From assembly GCF_001418225.1 (NCBI RefSeq), contig NZ_LIPT01000010.1:62001-126000 (forward strand): a stretch of 64,000 nucleotides of DNA, given 5' to 3'. Each line of letters begins with the position of its first letter. Positions within the stretch are counted from its first letter, which is position 1. Below the pieces are notes generated by a model. The model was not told the DNA's origin. It was given only the letters and a program-made list of their open reading frames with translations, and did not search any database. This stretch comes from Pannonibacter indicus (GTDB lineage Bacteria > Pseudomonadota > Alphaproteobacteria > Rhizobiales > Stappiaceae). Both the position numbers and the translations under genes were made by a program. Of the stretch, positions 46,051 to 54,750 are shown piece by piece.

Positions 46051-47082
46051 ATGGCGGGGTTTCGCGGCCGCAGGCGCAATCAGGACATCGACTACTGGCC
46101 GAGCTTCGTGGATGCGCTGACCACGCTGCTGCTGGTGCTCATCTTCCTGCTGTCGATCTTCGTCATCGCCCAGTTCGTGCTCAGCCAGCAGCTGTCGGGC
46201 CGCGATTCGGTGCTGAACCGCCTCAATGCCCAGATCAGCGAGCTGACTGAGCTTCTGTCGCTGGAACGGGCTTCCAAGCGCGATCTGGAAACAACCGTCG
46301 CCACACTGCAGGCCAGCCTCGGCGCCGCCACCAGTGAGCGCGACAGGCTCTCCGGCCTGCTATCTGACCGCGAGGGCGCCGCCGCCAGCGCCAGCGGAGA
46401 GCTCGCAGCCCTTGAGGGTACCCTCAACGAGGAGCGGCAGGTCAGCCAGCGGGCACTGGCGCAGGTGGAACTGCTGAACCAGCAGATCGCCGCCCTGCGC
46501 CGCCAGCTGGCCGCCGCCAATGCGGCGCTGGAGGCTTCCGAGGCCAAGGAAAGCGAAAGCCAGGCCCGCATCGCCAGCCTTGGCCAGCGGCTCAATGCAG
46601 CGCTGGTGCAGCGCGTGCAGGAGCTGAACCGCTACCGCTCCGACTTCTTCGGCCGCCTGCGCGAGCTTCTGTCCCAGCGCTCCGATATCCGCGTGGTGGG
46701 CGACCGCTTTGTTTTCCAGTCGGAAGTGCTGTTCCCTTCCGGCTCCGACGAAATCAATCCCAATGGCCGGGTGGAACTGGACAAGCTGGCCGAGGCTCTA
46801 CTGGAGCTTGAGGGGCAGATCCCGAGCGAGATCCAGTGGGTGCTGCGCGTTGACGGCCACACCGATGCAGTGCCGCTGTCTGGCACGGGGCGCCTGCGCG
46901 ATAACTGGGAGCTGTCCTCCGCCCGCGCCACCTCCGTAGTGCGCTACCTGATCAGCAAGGGCGTGGACCCGAAACATCTGGTTGCAGCGGGGTTTGGCGA
47001 GTTCCAGCCACTGGAACCGGGCAACACCCCCGAAATCAACGCCCGCAACCGCCGCATCGAGCTGAAGCTGACGGAACGGTGA
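46051..47082 (+). CDS. MotB/OmpA-like peptidoglycan-binding partner protein
   Basis: The 343-residue product has a short basic start and one membrane segment, WPSFVDALTTLLLVLIFLLS, with an aspartate at the place of the ion-carrying Asp of MotB. A long periplasmic coiled coil follows (about 45-195, LERASKRDLETTVATLQASL and LNQQIAALRRQLAAANAALE). The C-terminal OmpA domain carries VDGHTDAVPLSGTGRLRDNW and FGEFQPLEPGNTPEINARNR for peptidoglycan binding. With the MotA-like protein it probably forms an ion-driven complex anchored to the wall; its task is not known. The coiled coil is much longer than in flagellar MotB. Confidence 0.87.
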   Translation: MAGFRGRRRNQDIDYWPSFVDALTTLLLVLIFLLSIFVIAQFVLSQQLSGRDSVLNRLNAQISELTELLSLERASKRDLETTVATLQASLGAATSERDRLSGLLSDREGAAASASGELAALEGTLNEERQVSQRALAQVELLNQQIAALRRQLAAANAALEASEAKESESQARIASLGQRLNAALVQRVQELNRYRSDFFGRLRELLSQRSDIRVVGDRFVFQSEVLFPSGSDEINPNGRVELDKLAEALLELEGQIPSEIQWVLRVDGHTDAVPLSGTGRLRDNWELSSARATSVVRYLISKGVDPKHLVAAGFGEFQPLEPGNTPEINARNRRIELKLTER

Positions 47083-47374
47083 GAGGGCGCCCCTGCCGCT
47101 CCGGCACCGCGCATGCAATCAGGCAGCGGGCCGCCGCGGCCAAGCGCAGCGCGAGCCGGTGACCACTCGCTCGCAGAGAAAAGCCATTGTCTGAAGACGT
47201 GCGGCAACCGTGGCTTTCTGGTGCGAATCTCAGCCTCTCGCCTCACCCTCACCACTCTGCGAACGAGCAGGCCCCGGATCTCCGCTCCGCAGCGTCCGCG
47301 GCGCGCCGGAGATGTGGAACCATCCGGCACCGCGTTGGTGCAGACCCGTTGCGTGGGTCTTCCCCGATCCCCCA
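47083..47374. other. repeat-rich spacer
   Basis: No gene is seen. The part 47265-47370 contains pieces of the common intergenic repeat (CCCCGGATCTCCGCTCCGCA, GTGGGTCTTCCCCGATCCCC), broken and rearranged compared with the copy at 9444. Confidence 0.5.
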
Positions 47375-47407
47375 AACAACAAAGGCCGTCCCAATGGGAC
47401 GGCCTTG
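47375..47407 (-). terminator. rho-independent terminator of trcR
   Basis: On the minus strand AAGGCCGTCCC and GGGACGGCCTT form a nearly loop-free stem followed by TGTTGTTT, 25 bases past the stop. Confidence 0.8.
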
Positions 47408-47430
47408 AATGATCGCGAAACGCTGACGGC

Positions 47431-48165
47431 TCAGAAGCGGTAGTCGTCTTCGTCCTCGCCGTCGTTCTTCTTCGAGCCCTTGAGCGCGTTGAGCTTGGCG
47501 AAGACCGCATCGGCGTCGATCTCTTCTTCCACTTCGCGCTGCGGGAGGTCGCGGGTGAAGGCGGCGGCGATGGCCTCCTCGCTCGTGGTGTCTTCCACCG
47601 GCGCCAGCAGTTCGGTGTAGTCGGTCTCCGGACGCGGCGGGGCGTTCTTGGCGGCCTTTTCAACCTCCATGTCCAGCTCAAGCTGGCTGCACAGGCCCAG
47701 CGTCACCGGGTCGGATGCCGTCAGGTTGGACGAGTTCCAGTGGGTGCGCTCACGGATGGCAGCGATGGTCGGCTTGGTGGTGCCGACAAGGCGCATGATC
47801 TGCGCATCCTTCAGCTCGGGATGGTTGCGCACCAGCCAGAGAATCGCATTCGGGCGGTCCTGACGGCGCGACACCGGGGTGTAGCGCGGGCCACGGCGCT
47901 TGCTTTCCGGCACGACGACCTTGGAGCTCTGCAGCTTCAGCTGATAGTTCGGATCACGCTGCGCACGCTCGATTTCCTCGCGGCTGAGCTGACCGGTCAT
48001 CACCGGATCCAGACCCTTGATGCCCTGTGCGGCTTCACCGTCAGCGATTGCCTTCACTTCCAGCGGATGCAGTTTGCAGAAGGCGGCGATCTGGGTGAAG
48101 CTCAGCGCCGTGTTGTCCACCAGCCAGACGGCAGTAGCCTTCGGCATTAGAGGCGTGTTCGACAT
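47431..48165 (-). CDS. trcR: cell cycle transcriptional regulator TrcR (DUF1013)
   Basis: The 244-residue protein matches the alphaproteobacterial DUF1013 family, called TrcR in Caulobacter. It begins MSNTPLMPKATAVWLVDNTA, then LSFTQIAAFCKLHPLEVKAI and NAILWLVRNHPELKDAQIMR, two predicted helix-turn-helix-like units. It ends in an acidic tail (EDEDDYRF). The known member is a polymerase-associated regulator of cell-cycle genes. The start at ATG 48165 has GAGGA 11 bases upstream; the longer frame to 48411 is not conserved-looking. Its neighbours in the cell-cycle context are rcdA (50257) and the CtrA-like boxes noted elsewhere. Confidence 0.88.
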   Translation of the reverse strand: MSNTPLMPKATAVWLVDNTALSFTQIAAFCKLHPLEVKAIADGEAAQGIKGLDPVMTGQLSREEIERAQRDPNYQLKLQSSKVVVPESKRRGPRYTPVSRRQDRPNAILWLVRNHPELKDAQIMRLVGTTKPTIAAIRERTHWNSSNLTASDPVTLGLCSQLELDMEVEKAAKNAPPRPETDYTELLAPVEDTTSEEAIAAAFTRDLPQREVEEEIDADAVFAKLNALKGSKKNDGEDEDDYRF

Positions 48166-48352
48166 CGGTGTAAAATCCTCCTGTCGGCTCCCTCGCCCGG
48201 CAAGGCGAAAAAGCGGTATTCCAAGTTTGAATGAATGGGAGATTGACAACAATATAGGCTGAGACGGCTTAAAAGGCAAACGCGCAAGCGCGCCTGCCTC
48301 AAAGAATCTCGACCCTTTCTGCCGAAGCGTCAGACGGCACCACCACCGCTGC

Positions 48353-49375
48353 CTAGACGGTGAGGACAATCTTGCCGATATGGCCCGAGCCTTCCATCCG
48401 CCGGTGCGCATCGGCGGCCCGATCCAGCGGGAAAGTCGAATCCATCACCGGCCGGATGGTGCCATTTGCGATCAGCGGCCAGACATGCGCCTCAAGAGCC
48501 GCCGCAATCGCCGCCTTGAAGTCATTATCGCGCGGGCGCAGGGTCGATCCGGTGTGAATGAGACGCTTCATCATCAGGCGGTTGAAGTTCACCTCCGTGG
48601 CCACCCCGTTGAGATTGGCAATCTGGCAGATGCGCCCCTCGACAGCCGCAACCTGCCAGTTCTTCTCGACATAATCGCCGCCCACCATGTCGAGGATGAC
48701 GTGGATGCCCGCCCCGCCCGTGATGCGGCCGATCTCCTCGACGAAATCCTGGGTGTTGTAGTTGATGGCGTGATCCGCCCCGAGCTTCAGCACCGCCTGG
48801 CGCTTGTCCTCCGAGCCCACGGTGGTGAAGACTTCGGCACCAAAGGCCTTGGCCAGCTGGATTGCCGTGGTGCCAATGCCGGAGGTGCCGCCATGCACCA
48901 GAAAGCGTTCCCCGGCCTTCAGCCCCACCCGGTCGAACACATTGCTCCAGACGGTGAAGAAGGTTTCCGGCAGAGCCGCAGCTTCCACGATCGAAAGACC
49001 GGAAGGCACTGGCAGCGCGTGGCGCTCGTCCACCTTGCAGTATTCGGCATAGCCGCCGCCCGCCACAAGCGCGGTCACCTGATCACCGATGTTGAACCGC
49101 CCGGCCCCCGGGCCACGGTCCACCACCGTACCGGCCACTTCAAGGCCCGGCAGGTCGGACGCGCCCTTTGGGGCCGGATAAAGCCCCATGCGCTGCATCA
49201 CATCCGGCCGGTTGACGCCCGCCGCCTCGACCTTGATGAGGATTTCGCCTTTTTGTGCCACCGGCAGATGCCGCTTCTCCGGCGCCAGCACATCCGGTCC
49301 GCCGGGAACCGGAATCGCCATCACGGTCATCTCCTGCGGCAAGCCGGGCGGAATACTGGACGGAATGGCGGACAT
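48353..49375 (-). CDS. NAD(P)H-quinone oxidoreductase (zeta-crystallin type)
   Basis: The 340-residue protein belongs to the zinc-independent medium-chain dehydrogenases that reduce quinones one electron at a time. It has GEILIKVEAAGVNRPDVMQR, the cofactor loop FLVHGGTSGIGTTAIQLAKA and ILDMVGGDYVEKN. The catalytic-zinc cysteines and structural-zinc cysteines of alcohol dehydrogenases are absent. It resembles the PIG3/QOR group. GGGAGA precedes the ATG. It lies alone on the minus strand, divergent from a DUF1192 gene. Confidence 0.9.
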   Translation of the reverse strand: MSAIPSSIPPGLPQEMTVMAIPVPGGPDVLAPEKRHLPVAQKGEILIKVEAAGVNRPDVMQRMGLYPAPKGASDLPGLEVAGTVVDRGPGAGRFNIGDQVTALVAGGGYAEYCKVDERHALPVPSGLSIVEAAALPETFFTVWSNVFDRVGLKAGERFLVHGGTSGIGTTAIQLAKAFGAEVFTTVGSEDKRQAVLKLGADHAINYNTQDFVEEIGRITGGAGIHVILDMVGGDYVEKNWQVAAVEGRICQIANLNGVATEVNFNRLMMKRLIHTGSTLRPRDNDFKAAIAAALEAHVWPLIANGTIRPVMDSTFPLDRAADAHRRMEGSGHIGKIVLTV

Positions 49376-49673
49376 GGCAATCTCCCTGTATCTGTCTGAA
49401 CCGGTTCACACTCTCGCCCGGCACTGTAGAGTCTGTCCGGCGAAAGTGGAAACCGGTTTTCCCGGAAATCGCACACAAGGCAGCCCTCCCCTCACATGCA
49501 AGGTCTCTCCTGAAAGACTGACAGACGCCGCGCCCTGTCCTATTCTTGTCCGCTGGCACAAGCGCGGCGGAGAGGGTTTCAGATCGGGACCTGTTCCGGA
49601 ATGAGCCACACCAGCCGTGCCAGCCTGCGCCACTGCGCCTGCAAGGCACGGCAGAAAGAGGAGGAGAAGGCAG

Positions 49674-49880
49674 ATGAGTGAAGACAACATCTGGGCTGCG
49701 CCAAAGGCAGCTTCGGCGGTCTTTGTTCCGGGCAGTGATCTCTCGCGCCTGTCTGTGACCGAGCTGCAGACAGAGATCTCCAACCTGCAAGCAGAGATCG
49801 TCCGTCTTCAGCGGGAAATTGACGCCAGAAGCGGTGTTCGCGCAGCAGCCGATGCACTGTTCAAGCCATCATCCTCGTGA
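49674..49880 (+). CDS. small DUF1192 protein
   Basis: The 68-residue product has the DUF1192 pattern: a short N-terminal stretch, LSRLSVTELQTEISNLQAEIVRLQREIDAR as a coiled coil, and a serine-rich end. DUF1192 proteins are short cytoplasmic helical proteins of unknown function in alphaproteobacteria, often beside a quinone oxidoreductase as here. The start at ATG 49674 is supported by GAGGAGGAGAAGG just upstream; the longer frame to 49617 is not needed. Confidence 0.85.
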   Translation: MSEDNIWAAPKAASAVFVPGSDLSRLSVTELQTEISNLQAEIVRLQREIDARSGVRAAADALFKPSSS

Positions 49881-49974
49881 GGAGAGAAAAATCCCAGCAT
49901 CCCTAGACCGTTAAAGGTGGCTAACGGAACGGCATCATTAAAATTTTATTCATTTACGTCATATTAAGCCTTCT

Positions 49975-50085
49975 GGGAGATAACTGTGAATGTCCAGTTA
50001 TCTGGATTCCTGAGTGGCTCCTGTCCACTCTGTTTGACGCCTCCCTGTTAATGACTTCGAGCCGCGCGCGCGCGGCTCTTTTTTT
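49975..50085 (+). ncRNA. candidate trans-acting small RNA with three hairpins
   Basis: A TATTAA -10 element (49962-49967) stands eight bases before a G-start at 49975. The transcript would form hairpin 1 (AGATAACTG/CAGTTATCT, 49978-50003), hairpin 2 (GAGTGG/CCACTC, 50012-50030, loop CTCCTGT), a single-stranded GCCTCCCTG, and a terminator hairpin (GAGCCGCGCG/CGCGCGGCTC, 50059-50078) with seven T. The CUCCU and CCUCCC stretches could pair with ribosome sites of target mRNAs. Size (about 111 bases) and layout resemble Hfq-binding alphaproteobacterial small RNAs of the AbcR/alpha-r type, but I cannot assign a family. It lies in a 376-base gap with no other gene. Confidence 0.72.
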
Positions 50086-50256
50086 CGCCATCGTGACATT
50101 GTAAGCAGGGATTCGGTTTACCGCAGCGCCATGGGCGCAGCGGCTGGCACGGCAGTTGCTCTTCATCCTGTCAAGAAATCCGCGCGTTTCAAATCGGAAC
50201 AGGAGCGGATGGCTGGTCCGGACAAGGACCGGGGTCAAATGAGAAGGCGTTAACCC

Positions 50257-50796
50257 ATGACGGACGAAACCAGGAAGCTCAGCATCGTGCCGGAAACGGT
50301 CAGCTTCGCAGACCGCCTTGCCGCATCCCAGCAGTTCCAGGCGCTGTTTCATGAGGGCATGGCCCTCGTGGAAGAGACGGCCGCCTATCTGGACGGCAAC
50401 GGCCGCAGTGAATCGAAGCGGCTGGAGCGCCCTGCCTCGCTTGCCTATGCCACCGAATCCATGCGCCTGACGACGCGCCTCATGCAGCTCGCCTCCTGGC
50501 TGCTGCTGCAGCGCGCGGTCAACGAAGGCGAGATATCGCCTGATCAGGCCAGCACCGACAAGAATCGCGTGCGCCTCGACCGCCTGAGCAGCGCCAATTC
50601 GGGCAATTCCTTTGATGCCCTGCCGCTGCGCCTGCAGGACCTGATTCTGCGCTCCGTGCGCCTGCAGGAGCGGGTGCAGCATCTGGATGCCATGCTCTAT
50701 CCGGTGGAAGAAAAGCCGGAAGAGCTGGTTCCGGCCGAAAACCCGGTGGCCCAGCAGATCGACCGCATCTTTGCGGCCTTCGGCAAGGCTGGCTGA
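50257..50796 (+). CDS. rcdA: RcdA family protein (DUF1465), regulator of CtrA degradation
   Basis: The 179-residue protein matches the DUF1465/RcdA family (VSFADRLAASQQFQALFHEG, YATESMRLTTRLMQLASWLL, LQDLILRSVRLQERVQHLDAML), predicted as a three-helix bundle with a disordered tail. In Caulobacter RcdA is an adaptor that with CpdR and PopA delivers CtrA and other substrates to ClpXP. Its presence fits a CtrA-controlled cell cycle in this organism. The ATG at 50257 comes right after the GCGTTAACCC spacer; the upstream small RNA ends 171 bases before it. Confidence 0.86.
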   Translation: MTDETRKLSIVPETVSFADRLAASQQFQALFHEGMALVEETAAYLDGNGRSESKRLERPASLAYATESMRLTTRLMQLASWLLLQRAVNEGEISPDQASTDKNRVRLDRLSSANSGNSFDALPLRLQDLILRSVRLQERVQHLDAMLYPVEEKPEELVPAENPVAQQIDRIFAAFGKAG

Positions 50797-50881
50797 GAGC
50801 CGGCTTTTCCCTTTCCCTTCTCAGGCCCGTTCCGGGACAGGCACCGTGCCGTTCCGGAATAGTGGCTGCATCAAGCCCGGA

Positions 50882-51658
50882 TCAGCCTGCACCGGCAAGA
50901 GCAGACAGGCCATCCCAGACCAGCTTGGTGCCGACAACGGCCATCACGGCATAGACCACACCGTAGAAGAGCTGCGGGCGGACAATCCGCGTCAGCCGCC
51001 AGCCGGCCAGCGTTGCCAGAGGCGCCAGCGGCAGCAGCACCGCTGCGGTCGCCAGATTGGCCGCATCGAACTGGCCCAGCAAGAAATAGGGAACAAGCTT
51101 CACCATATTGACAGTGGTGAAGAAGATGACGGCCGTGCCTGCGAAGAGTGCCGGAGCAAGGCCGCGCGGCACCATGTAGATCTGATAGGGCGGCCCGCCC
51201 GTGTGGCTGACGAAACTGGTGAAGCCGGAGACCGTGCCCCAGAAGACTCCTGATGGCAGATTATGCGGCAGCGCCCCGCCTCCCCTGCGTCCCGGGCGGA
51301 ACCTGTCGGCCACAAAAGCCAGCGAGATGACGCCGACCAGCAGCGTCACATGCGCGTTCTCGACGAAGGCCGCCGTCAGCCAGCCCAGCCCCACGCCTAG
51401 GACACCCGCAGGCAGCAGGATTGCGATGGCCTTTCGGTCAAACGTGCCCCGGTAGGCGGCAAGGCTCACGCCATCCATCACAATCAGCACCGGCAGCATG
51501 ATGCCAGCCGCCTGGATGGGCGGGATGACCAATGCCATTAAAGGCACGGCGAGCATGCCGATGGGCCCGCCAAAGCCGCCCTTGCCCAGCCCGGCAAGGA
51601 TGACGGCCGGAATTGCCACGGCATAGAACAGCGGATCGGATATCGGGGACAGGAACAT
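50882..51658 (-). CDS. TauE/SafE family permease (second copy)
   Basis: The 258-residue membrane protein has about eight hydrophobic segments and the family motifs ILAGLGKGGFGGPIGMLAVP and GTVSGFTSFVSHTGGPPYQI. It is related only distantly to the one at 30077. The proposed role of the family is export of sulfite or organosulfonates. It lies convergent to rcdA and divergent from prpE, so it is transcribed alone. Confidence 0.88.
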   Translation of the reverse strand: MFLSPISDPLFYAVAIPAVILAGLGKGGFGGPIGMLAVPLMALVIPPIQAAGIMLPVLIVMDGVSLAAYRGTFDRKAIAILLPAGVLGVGLGWLTAAFVENAHVTLLVGVISLAFVADRFRPGRRGGGALPHNLPSGVFWGTVSGFTSFVSHTGGPPYQIYMVPRGLAPALFAGTAVIFFTTVNMVKLVPYFLLGQFDAANLATAAVLLPLAPLATLAGWRLTRIVRPQLFYGVVYAVMAVVGTKLVWDGLSALAGAG

Positions 51659-51877
51659 GATGAGGCTTCCGGCGGGACTGTGCCCCCAAGACAGGGGCCA
51701 CTCTTTGGAGCATAGCCAAAGAGGTTAAGTAAACCCACGCCCCTGCGAATGTCTAAGCAGCCGCCCTCTTGCTTGTGCAGCGCAAGCTGCGGCACTCTCC
51801 GCCACGCGGCCCGGCAAGGCACAAGCCTGCCCTGGCCGCAAGGGATGGAACCGCCGAACTGTCTGGGAGGACAAGCT

Positions 51878-53794
51878 ATGGCCGCCAGCCGCTATCATGA
51901 AACCTATGATGCCTGGAAACGTGATCCGGAGGCCTTCTGGGCGCAGGCTGCGGCTGAGATCGACTGGTTCCGGCCCTGGGACAAGGTCTTCGATGCGCAG
52001 GAAGGCGTCTATGGCCGCTGGTTCGCCGGGGCCGAGACGAACACCTGCTACAACTGCCTCGACCGGCATGTGGCCCGCGGCCGTGCCGGACAGACCGCCC
52101 TGATTTACGACAGCCCCATCACCCGGACGCAAGCCGCCTATACATATCAGGAAATGCTCGACCAGGTTCAAGCCATGGCAGCCGTGCTTCAGGACCATGG
52201 GATCGGCAAGGGCGACCGCGTCATTCTCTACATGCCGATGATTCCCCAGGCAGCCATGGCCATGCTGGCCTGCGCGCGCCTGGGGGTCATTCATTCCGTG
52301 GTCTTCGGCGGCTTTGCCGCCCATGAACTGGCCACCCGCATTGATGACGCCGCGCCCAAGGCCATCATCTGTGCCTCCTGCGACATCGAGCCCGGCCGCG
52401 TGATTGCCTACAAGCCGCTGGTGGATGCGGCCATCGCCCAATCGGCGCACAAGCCGGAGTTCTGCCTCGTCATCCAGCGCCCGCAGCTTGCCGCAGAGAT
52501 TTCGCAGGAGCGCGACCGCGACTTCGGCGCCCTGACGGAAGCCGCGTTTCTGGCTGCCCGTCAGGTGCCTTGCGTGCCGGTGAAGGCCACTGATCCGCTT
52601 TATGTGCTTTACACGTCCGGCACCACCGGCCAGCCTAAGGGTGTGGTGCGCGACACCGGCGGCCACATGGTGGCGCTGAAATGGTCCATGTCCAACCTCT
52701 ATGGCATCGCGCCCGGCGAAGTGTTCTGGGCCACCTCCGATGTGGGCTGGGTCGTCGGCCATTCCTACATCGTCTACGGTCCGCTGCTGCACGGCTGCAC
52801 CACGCTGGTCTATGAGGGCAAGCCGGTTGGCACGCCCGATGCGGGAGCCTTCTGGCGTGTCATTTCGGATCACTCCGTCGCCGCGCTCTTCACCGCGCCC
52901 ACCGCCTTCCGCGCCATCAAGAAGGAAGACCCCTACGGCAAGCTGATGAAGGATTATGACCTCAGCGGCTTCCGCACCCTGTTCCTCGCCGGTGAACGCG
53001 CCGATCCTGACACGGTGCAATGGGCGGAGGAAAAGCTCGGCGTGCCGGTGATCGACCACTGGTGGCAGACGGAGACCGGCTGGGCCATTGCAGGCAATCC
53101 GGTTGGCCTTGGCATTCTCCCCGTCAAGCGCGGCTCGCCCACGGTGGCCATGCCCGGCTATGACCTGCAGGTGCTGGATGACGCAGGCCACCCGGTGCCA
53201 AACGGCACGCTGGGGAACATCGTCATCAAGCTGCCGCTGCCGCCCGGATGCCTGCCGGCCCTGTGGAACGCGGATGACCGCTTCCGCAGCGCCTATCTCG
53301 ACGAATTCCCCGGCTACTACAAGACGGCGGACGCCGGCATCATCGACGAGGACGGCTATCTGTCGATCATGTCGCGCACCGACGACATCATCAACGTGGC
53401 CGGGCACCGGCTGTCCACGGGCGCCATGGAAGAAGTGCTGTCCGGACACCCGGACGTGGCCGAGTGCGCGGTCATCGGCATCAATGATCAGCTCAAGGGC
53501 CAGCTGCCCTGCGGCTTCGTCGTGCTGAAGGCGGGCGTCAACAGGCCGCATCACGAGGTGGAGACGGAGCTTGTCCGGCGCGTGCGCGATGTCATCGGCC
53601 CGGTCGCTGCCTTCAAGATCGCCGTCACCGTCGACCGCCTGCCCAAAACCCGCTCCGGCAAGATCCTGCGCGGCACCATGCGGCAGATCGCTGACGGGCA
53701 GGAGTTCCGCATTCCCGCGACGATCGATGATCCGGCCATCCTTGACGAGATCGAGACGGCCCTCAGGGAATATGGTGTACTGACAAGGACCTGA
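51878..53794 (+). CDS. prpE: propionyl-CoA synthetase
   Basis: The enzyme activates propionate to propionyl-CoA through an acyl-adenylate. The 638-residue product is of the acetyl-CoA synthetase class; it has YVLYTSGTTGQPKGVVRDTGG (ATP loop), FWATSDVGWVVGHSYIVYGP, DHWWQTETGWAIAGNPVG and the C-terminal lysine motif PKTRSGKILRGTMRQI. The VVRDTGGH and WWQTETGW variants are those of PrpE rather than Acs. ATG 51878 has GGGAGG upstream. No methylcitrate-cycle gene is next to it. The SDR gene follows 111 bases downstream. Confidence 0.9.
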   Translation: MAASRYHETYDAWKRDPEAFWAQAAAEIDWFRPWDKVFDAQEGVYGRWFAGAETNTCYNCLDRHVARGRAGQTALIYDSPITRTQAAYTYQEMLDQVQAMAAVLQDHGIGKGDRVILYMPMIPQAAMAMLACARLGVIHSVVFGGFAAHELATRIDDAAPKAIICASCDIEPGRVIAYKPLVDAAIAQSAHKPEFCLVIQRPQLAAEISQERDRDFGALTEAAFLAARQVPCVPVKATDPLYVLYTSGTTGQPKGVVRDTGGHMVALKWSMSNLYGIAPGEVFWATSDVGWVVGHSYIVYGPLLHGCTTLVYEGKPVGTPDAGAFWRVISDHSVAALFTAPTAFRAIKKEDPYGKLMKDYDLSGFRTLFLAGERADPDTVQWAEEKLGVPVIDHWWQTETGWAIAGNPVGLGILPVKRGSPTVAMPGYDLQVLDDAGHPVPNGTLGNIVIKLPLPPGCLPALWNADDRFRSAYLDEFPGYYKTADAGIIDEDGYLSIMSRTDDIINVAGHRLSTGAMEEVLSGHPDVAECAVIGINDQLKGQLPCGFVVLKAGVNRPHHEVETELVRRVRDVIGPVAAFKIAVTVDRLPKTRSGKILRGTMRQIADGQEFRIPATIDDPAILDEIETALREYGVLTRT

Positions 53795-53905
53795 GACACA
53801 GGGCCGCTGTCAGCCATCGACAGGCTGGCCGCAAGGCCCTATTGTTGCGCGCGGAACGGCCCTCTCCCGGGCAGTTCGCCCTTGCACAACAACGAGGATT
53901 TTCCC

Positions 53906-54697
53906 TTGTCCCTCACCAACAAGGTTGCCATCGTCACCGGCGCCTCGCGCGGTATCGGTTTTGCCATTGCCCGGCGCTTTCTGAGCGACGGCGCCAGGGT
54001 CGTCATCGCGGATATCGACGACGAAGCCGGCGAAGCCGCTGCCGAAGAGTTGAAGCCGCTGGGCGATGTGCTCTATGTCAACTGCAACGTCGCCGAAGCG
54101 CTGGACGTGCGGAATCTGGTTGCCGAAACGCTCAACGCCTTCGGCGACATCGACATTCTGGTCAATAACGCGGGCATCGTCGCCGGCACCGATTTCCTCA
54201 ATCTGGAGGAAGCCGATTTTGACCGGGTCATTCAGGTCAATCTGAAGGGCTCTTTCCTGGTGTCGCAGGCCGTTGCCCGCCACATGGTGGAGCGCGTCGA
54301 GGCGGGCGGCACGCCGGGCTGCATCATCAACATGTCCTCGATCAACGCGGTGCTGGCGATCCCCTCGCAGATCCCCTACTGCGTGTCGAAGGGCGGCCTT
54401 GCCCAGCTGACCCGCGCCACGGCGCTTTCGCTGGCGCCCTACGGCATCCGCGTCAATGCCATCGGCCCCGGCTCGATCATGACCGACATGCTGGCGGCGG
54501 TGAATTCCGACAAGGCCGCAAAGAACCGCATCCTGTCGCGCACCCCGCTCGGCCGGATCGGCGAAGCTTCGGAAATTGCCTCCGTCGCCGCCTTCCTGGC
54601 CTCGGACGACGCCTCCTACATGACCGGCCAGACGCTCTACGTGGACGGCGGCCGCATGCCGCTCAACTACACGGTTGCCGTTCCGGACGGCGACTGA
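53906..54697 (+). CDS. short-chain dehydrogenase/reductase
   Basis: The 263-residue product is a classical SDR. It has the cofactor motif VTGASRGIGFAIARRF, NNAGIVAG, the catalytic Ser of INMSSINAVLAIPSQ and the YCVSKGG motif with Tyr and Lys. The Asp after the second strand (VVIADIDDE) points to NAD rather than NADP. The substrate is unknown; it resembles glucose/ribitol-type and 3-oxoacyl reductases. I place the start at TTG 53906 because GAGGA lies seven bases upstream; TTG 53882 is the alternative. A bidirectional terminator follows. Confidence 0.88.
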   Translation: MSLTNKVAIVTGASRGIGFAIARRFLSDGARVVIADIDDEAGEAAAEELKPLGDVLYVNCNVAEALDVRNLVAETLNAFGDIDILVNNAGIVAGTDFLNLEEADFDRVIQVNLKGSFLVSQAVARHMVERVEAGGTPGCIINMSSINAVLAIPSQIPYCVSKGGLAQLTRATALSLAPYGIRVNAIGPGSIMTDMLAAVNSDKAAKNRILSRTPLGRIGEASEIASVAAFLASDDASYMTGQTLYVDGGRMPLNYTVAVPDGD

Positions 54698-54706
54698 GGT
54701 TTCCGC

Positions 54707-54748
54707 AAAAAAAGCGGCGGCCGTTCCCTGAACGCGCCGCCGCAGCTT
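54707..54748. terminator. bidirectional terminator between convergent genes
   Basis: The stem GCGGCGGC/GCCGCCGC is flanked by seven A on the left and TTTTT on the right, so it can end both the SDR and the ABC exporter transcripts. Confidence 0.85.
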
Positions 54749-54750
54749 TT

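Noticed and set aside
45055-47082. Zorya-type anti-phage defence module
   Set aside because: The ZorA/ZorB-like architecture is tempting, but the MotA-like tail is short, no helicase or nuclease partner is present, and all neighbours are housekeeping genes.
47100-47370. Degenerate tRNA or small gene in the repeat-rich spacer
   Set aside because: No cloverleaf or T-loop pattern is found; the sequence is explained by broken intergenic repeats.
51725-53554. 609-residue minus-strand open frame opposite prpE
   Set aside because: An antisense shadow of prpE, His/Arg/Gly-rich with no domain pattern.
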